In this document: piece after piece, positions 59,895 through 64,000 of the stretch
How positions within the stretch are numbered: the first letter of the stretch is position 1
How the letters are laid out: every line of letters starts with the position of its first letter
Origin: Linum tenue
Lineage: Eukaryota; Streptophyta; Magnoliopsida; Malpighiales; Linaceae
Direction: 5' to 3'
DNA: 64,000 bases
Assembly: GCA_946122785.1 (NCBI GenBank)
Contig: CAMGYJ010000009.1
Location: forward strand, 5,548,937-5,612,936
Program-made: the position numbers and the translations under genes
The notes under the pieces: generated by a model
Told to the model about the DNA's origin: nothing
Seen by the model: only the letters and a program-made list of their open reading frames with translations
The model's database searches: none

Positions 59895-60028
59895 AGTATG
59901 GGCTCCCTTTTAGCGTCCCACTTTCCTACAAAATAGTAATATTAAATAGATAATTTAGATTTTTTTATTCATCCAAAAAATATGCTTGTGAAACGACATC
60001 CGCATCAAAACCAGGCAAACTCTTTGAT

Positions 60029-60130
60029 CCACGTGGCGTCATGTGATTTGACGAGACACTCAACCACGTGCACCTAAGTTAGGCCGCGGACTGTCAACGT
60101 GGAGATAAATGATTGGTCGAGGCTACGTGG
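60029..60130 (+). promoter_or_regulatory. ER-stress element and G-box cluster upstream of the P58IPK-type gene
   Basis: CGTGG-N9-ATTGG at 60098-60116 is the exact reverse complement of the ER stress response element CCAAT-N9-CCACG. A second CGTGG (60126-60130) lies nine bases beyond the same ATTGG. G-boxes CACGTG occur within CCACGTGGCGTCA (60029-60041) and at 60065-60070. In plants such elements bind bZIP28/bZIP60-type factors with NF-Y. The ATG is about 275 bp downstream. Confidence 0.7.
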
Positions 60131-60389
60131 AACAACAAACTAAAGGTCGATAGTTCGTCTACCTGACGCCTTCGTGGAACTTCGGTTTTCTTCTTCGCTA
60201 CAAAATCCGAACTGAAAAATTCCCACGAAATTGTCGAGCTTCTTCGTGCTCCTCTGCTCTTCTTCTTCTTCTTCTTCGGAACTTCTAAGAAACAGAGCCG
60301 AGTGAGTTCATTTCCATGAGATTGGATCCGTAATCCCGAGATTGCTTAAAGCTGCAGCGGAAGGAGAGGGAAAGGAGCAAAAAGAAAGA

Positions 60390-63296
60390 ATGGTGATGAA
60401 TCTGGCTAATTCATTTCTGGCGCGAGCAAGGGATGGAGTGGCATGGAGAGGACTGGTCTACACAATCTTCATTCTGCATTTCGTATTCGTTTGCCAGCTT
60501 CTGCTTCTCCAGCCTCTCGTCTCCGCTTCTGGTAATTTGTTTCATTTCCCCCCTCCTTATTTGCTGATTCGAATCCAGCCTTTTGTTATTGTCTGAATCC
60601 AAATTTGGTGTTAATGGCGGATGCTCAGATCCGACGTTCGCTAATTGACATTTGCTTAGGGTTGTGGGATCCTCGAAAGTTTCGATATTTATTAGAATTG
60701 ACCCGAACCCAATGCTTCAATGGGGAAACATGGGGTAGTAAGGAAGCAGGCCAGCGGGGTTTTTAGTGAACTGAAGTACCTGCATCTCTTCTAGATAGTG
60801 AGACTTGCTAGTGAAAAATCTGTCTGACCATTTGGTGCTCTCGTTTCATATGATTCAGCTGACGATAAATGGTTGTAATTATAACTTCTTTGGCATTCGA
60901 TTCGTGAATGAATTGGTAGTTCACGAGAGCGCGAGCCTCAAGCTTGAACTCGGTGAAGTTCGGCTTTGTAAAAGTTAGAACAGTTACATGCTTTCACGTG
61001 TTCCAGTGAAGTTGGAGTTTCAGTCGAGAGTAGCTTACTGTTGTCTTAATTGCCACCAGATAGTAAGACCAATAGCGCTGCGGAGTTGTTCGAGAGGGTT
61101 GCTCAAAGTGTAAAAGTCAAACTCTATAGTGATGCACTTGATGATCTAAATTCTGCCATTGAGGCAGATCCAACGCTTTCAGAAGCATATTTTCGGCGTG
61201 CCTCCATTCTTCGTCAAATATGCAGGTTTGTGTTAATTCAACATTGCAAACGAACTTTTGTTACCCAATGATTCCTTGTAGATTCGCTCGACCGATCTGT
61301 TGTCTATTCAAAGTAGCTATCTTGGCTCCTCTATGCTTCTCCGTTACTTTCTTTTATTGACCAACTTAACAAATAATTTTCATTGTGTAGATATGACGAA
61401 TCAGAAATAAGCTATCAAAAGTTTCTGGAGCTAAAACCAGGGCATTCTGCTGCAGAAAAGGAGCTCTCTCAGTTAAATCAAGCAAAAAGTGCTTTTGAGT
61501 CAGCCCTAACTCTTTCTAGTTCCGGAGATCATTCAAAAGCTTTGGAGTTTGTTGATAAAGTTGTGCTTGTTTTTTCACCTGCCTGCTCCAAGGTACTATT
61601 TTATTCGCAGGATGAGTATAGCACCATGATTGCATTATACTGAGCTATATGCTGACTGGCAAGAGGATTTCATCACTCAAGTATTCTGTCCAATGACAAT
61701 GAGCTTCAATTTCTTTTGCAGGCTAAAATACTTAAGGTGAGGTTGTTGTTGGGAGTTAAAGACTTCTCTGCTGCCATCTCTGAGAGTGGATATATTCTGC
61801 GCGAGGATGAAAACAATCTAGAGGCCCTCCTTCTCCGTGGTCGTGCCTACTACTATCTAGCAGATCATGATGTCGCCTCAAAGTGAGTACATTAAATTTT
61901 CAATATCGTCAGCTTGTTAACTTGCCTTCTCAAATTTTCTTGATGAGATACCGCTAGTTGCATTCTTCATAACCGGTCATATGCTGTCTTTAGGCATTAT
62001 CAGAAAGGTCTTCGTCTTGATCCTGAGCACAGTGAACTGAAGAAAGCATATTTCGGGTTAAAAAAATTGCTCAAAAAGACTAAAAGTGTAAGTTCATGAA
62101 TCATTTTTTTTCTTTTTCACAGCAGTCCTTTTCTGTCAGCAAGATTGATTTACCGATCAGTTTCCATCTTCTTTCTTTTCACTAGGCTGAAGATAATGCG
62201 AACAAGGGTAAACTTCGAGTCGCTGTTGAGGACTACAAAGCAGCTCTAGCAATGGACCCCGATCATATTGCACACAATGTCAATCTTCATCTGGGTTTGT
62301 GCAAGGTCCTGGTCACGCTTGGCAGGGGTAACGATGCATTAAATAGCTGCAATGATGCACTTAATATAGATGAGGAACTTCTTGAAGCTTTAGTTCAGGT
62401 ATGCCATGTCTTAAAATTCTTTTTTCTGAGGCTGATCAGCATATTAGGATTCTTAGAAGAGAGCTTTTCCTTGTATTCAATTTTTACAGAGGGGTGAAGC
62501 AAAACTTCTAACTGAGGACTGGGAAGGAGCTGTTGAGGATCTGAAATCAGCAGCTCAACAATCACCACAGGTTAGTAGGAAAGTCAGATTCATTTTGTTT
62601 AGGCCTGTTAAGGCCTTCTGCGTACGCTCCTTTTGCCAGTTGCTTAAACATATGGCTAATTGTGGCCTCTTGTACCGTTGCTTCTGAGCTCAGGAAGTAG
62701 CTATGTAAGTCCTGACTTGCTCGAGTATGGTTGGTTTTGCAGGATATGAATATTCGTGAAGCCCTGATGAGGGCTGAGAAAGCTCTCAAGATGAGCAAAC
62801 GCAAAGACTGGTATAAGATATTGGGCATATCTAAAACCGCTTCCATAGCTGAAATCAAGCGCGCCTACAAGAAACTTGCTTTGCAGTGGCACCCTGATAA
62901 GAACGTCGAGAACAGAGAAGAAGCAGAGAATAAGTTCCGAGAAATTGCTGCTGCTTACGAGGTGTGTGATTCCCATACTAACACTTGCCTAACACTCTCA
63001 TTACCACGCCATTAATTGACTATGGAACTGGCAAGTTGACATACTGCTCTCGACATCTCCGCATTCATCACATCCAGGTATTAGGAGACGATGAGAAGCG
63101 AGCTAGATTCGACAGAGGAGAAGACGTTGAAGACATGGGGATGGGAGGTGGTGGTGGCGGTTTTAACCCATTTGGCGGCGGTGGTGGTGGTGGCGGCCAG
63201 CATTTCTCTTTCCAGTTTGATGGTGGCTTTCCTGGCGGGTTTGATGGTGGATTTCCAGGAGGAGGTGGCGGGGGCGGTTTTCAGTTCCATTTCTGA
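60390..63296 (+). CDS. P58IPK: ER-lumenal TPR and J-domain co-chaperone, P58IPK (DNAJC3) type
   Basis: Nine exons: 60390-60531, 61060-61225, 61391-61592, 61722-61882, 61994-62087, 62186-62398, 62490-62570, 62743-62961, 63078-63296, all GT-AG. They encode 498 residues in continuous frame. A hydrophobic N-terminal segment (about 23-45, [20 protein letters not shown]) is a signal peptide or anchor. About nine TPR units fill residues 55-380, for example [10 protein letters not shown] and [20 protein letters not shown]. The J domain begins at KDWYKILGI and has HPDK intact (QWHPDKN). The tail is Gly/Phe-rich. Animal P58IPK restrains PERK/PKR and serves BiP in the ER; plant homologues are ER-stress induced. 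Upstream CTG/TTG-initiated extension was rejected in favour of the ATG at 60390. The promoter carries an ERSE. Confidence 0.96.
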
Positions 63297-63975
63297 GTTC
63301 CTTTCCAAGGCGGGAAAGAGAGATGTTTCTCCTGATCCAATCGCGCTTTACTCTTCGCCTCTGTTGCGCTACGAGCACTAACAAGACTTACCCTGACCAA
63401 AAAAAAAGACGGCCTCTTAGACAGATCATCAGAACTGAATCATAATATAGAGAACAGAAAAGTTTTGTTCCGAAACCGCTGAATTCATGAACTTGTTTCT
63501 GTTCTTTCCCCGTTAAGCTGTTGAGAGCTAATTCAATTATTTACCGTCTCATTGTCAACCATCTTACTACCACTACTATTCCATTACTATAGGAACTAGC
63601 TTGTACCCGGCGGAATGTTTAGGTTTTATTATAGGCTTAGGTTACTATACAAAACAATACGAAACACATTCCATTTGTAAACTAAAAATCTTATGCCCAA
63701 AACTAAATGAGAGAAATAAGAGTTTTGAGATAATTGATTGGGTTTTTTCAGCAGGGATATTCAAATGTGCTAATGAGCTGAAGGCTGACCATATCTGATT
63801 CGACCGGTATGGATTTACAAATGTGCTGACCATATATAATTCATTTTACATTGGATTTGAAATCCTATTGGATATGAATATTATAATTTTTGTACTCTAC
63901 AAGATGATATCCATTGATGCGAGCCTCCAGGTGATCCAAATCACGCTGCTCGAAGCGAAAAGAAGGGCGTGTCAA
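63297..63975. other. 3' UTR and flank of the P58IPK-type gene
   Basis: Transcript-like 3' region to about 63600, then AT-rich DNA without a supported gene. Confidence 0.4.
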
Positions 63976-64000
63976 TAGGGATGACAATTACCCACCCATG
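63976..64000. repeat. Start of another TAGGGATGRCAA hAT-like copy, cut by the window edge
   Basis: TAGGGATGACAATTACCCAC at 63976 matches the family terminus seen at 45970. The element continues beyond the window. Confidence 0.45.

Noticed and set aside
60342..60389. Upstream in-frame extension of the P58IPK-type protein
   Set aside because: It would need a non-ATG start. The ATG at 60390 fits the known plant N-terminus (short head followed by the hydrophobic segment).

Overview
This is a stretch of plant nuclear genome, most likely from a eudicot. The evidence is spliced genes with plant protein families (a PIP2 aquaporin, a LOG2/LUL-type RING ligase, a plant P58IPK co-chaperone, MIR160), AT-rich intergenic DNA, and Copia, LINE, hAT-like, MULE, Harbinger-like and SINE-like repeats typical of angiosperms. 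I cannot name the species. All exon coordinates were read by eye from splice signals and reading-frame continuity; no alignment was run.

Layout. 0.6-1.3 kb: an intronless RPL12 (uL11) gene with a site II/telo-box promoter. 2.6-3.9 kb: a Mutator-like element that appears to carry a BAHD acyltransferase fragment. 4.4-6.9 kb: two very small genes whose proteins share the same layout. 7.9-9.7 kb: a Harbinger-like MITE and a LINE relic. 11.2-12.5 kb: a three-exon PIP2 aquaporin gene. 13.0-20.3 kb: a second MITE, a possible Helitron end and a decayed Copia element. 20.8-25.5 kb: hAT-like elements, a CRINKLY4-type kinase fragment and paired hairpins. 27.2 kb: a MIR160 precursor in an otherwise protein-free, pyrimidine-rich block. 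28.0-29.3 kb: a receptor-like kinase pseudogene on the minus strand. 29.6-30.6 kb: nested GC-rich repeats. 31.2-34.1 kb: a broken Copia element with a LINE fragment inside it. 34.5-41.7 kb: a young Copia element with identical LTRs, itself hit by a hAT-like element and a MULE-type MITE. 42.1-44.1 kb: a LUL/LOG2-type RING E3 ligase, whose start codon lies only about 0.4 kb from that Copia element. 46.0-46.6 kb: a complete small hAT-like element. 47.0-48.3 kb: an intronless membrane-anchored methyltransferase-like gene (minus). 50.5-54.5 kb: an 11-exon WD40 gene of the WDR20/CreC type (minus) with two GC-AG introns. 55-60 kb: repeat relics, including a hAT transposase tail, a LINE RNase H tail and a SINE caught in a 239-bp tandem duplication. 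60.4-63.3 kb: a nine-exon TPR/J-domain gene of the P58IPK type with an ER-stress element in its promoter.

The genes are independent housekeeping, membrane-transport, ubiquitin-pathway and ER-quality-control genes rather than a cluster. I found no convincing new multi-gene system. The most notable points are the MIR160 locus, the ERSE upstream of the P58IPK gene, the gene-capturing MULE, the twin microprotein genes, and the layered insertions directly upstream of the RING ligase, including a gag-pol spacer that looks like an alternatively retained intron.
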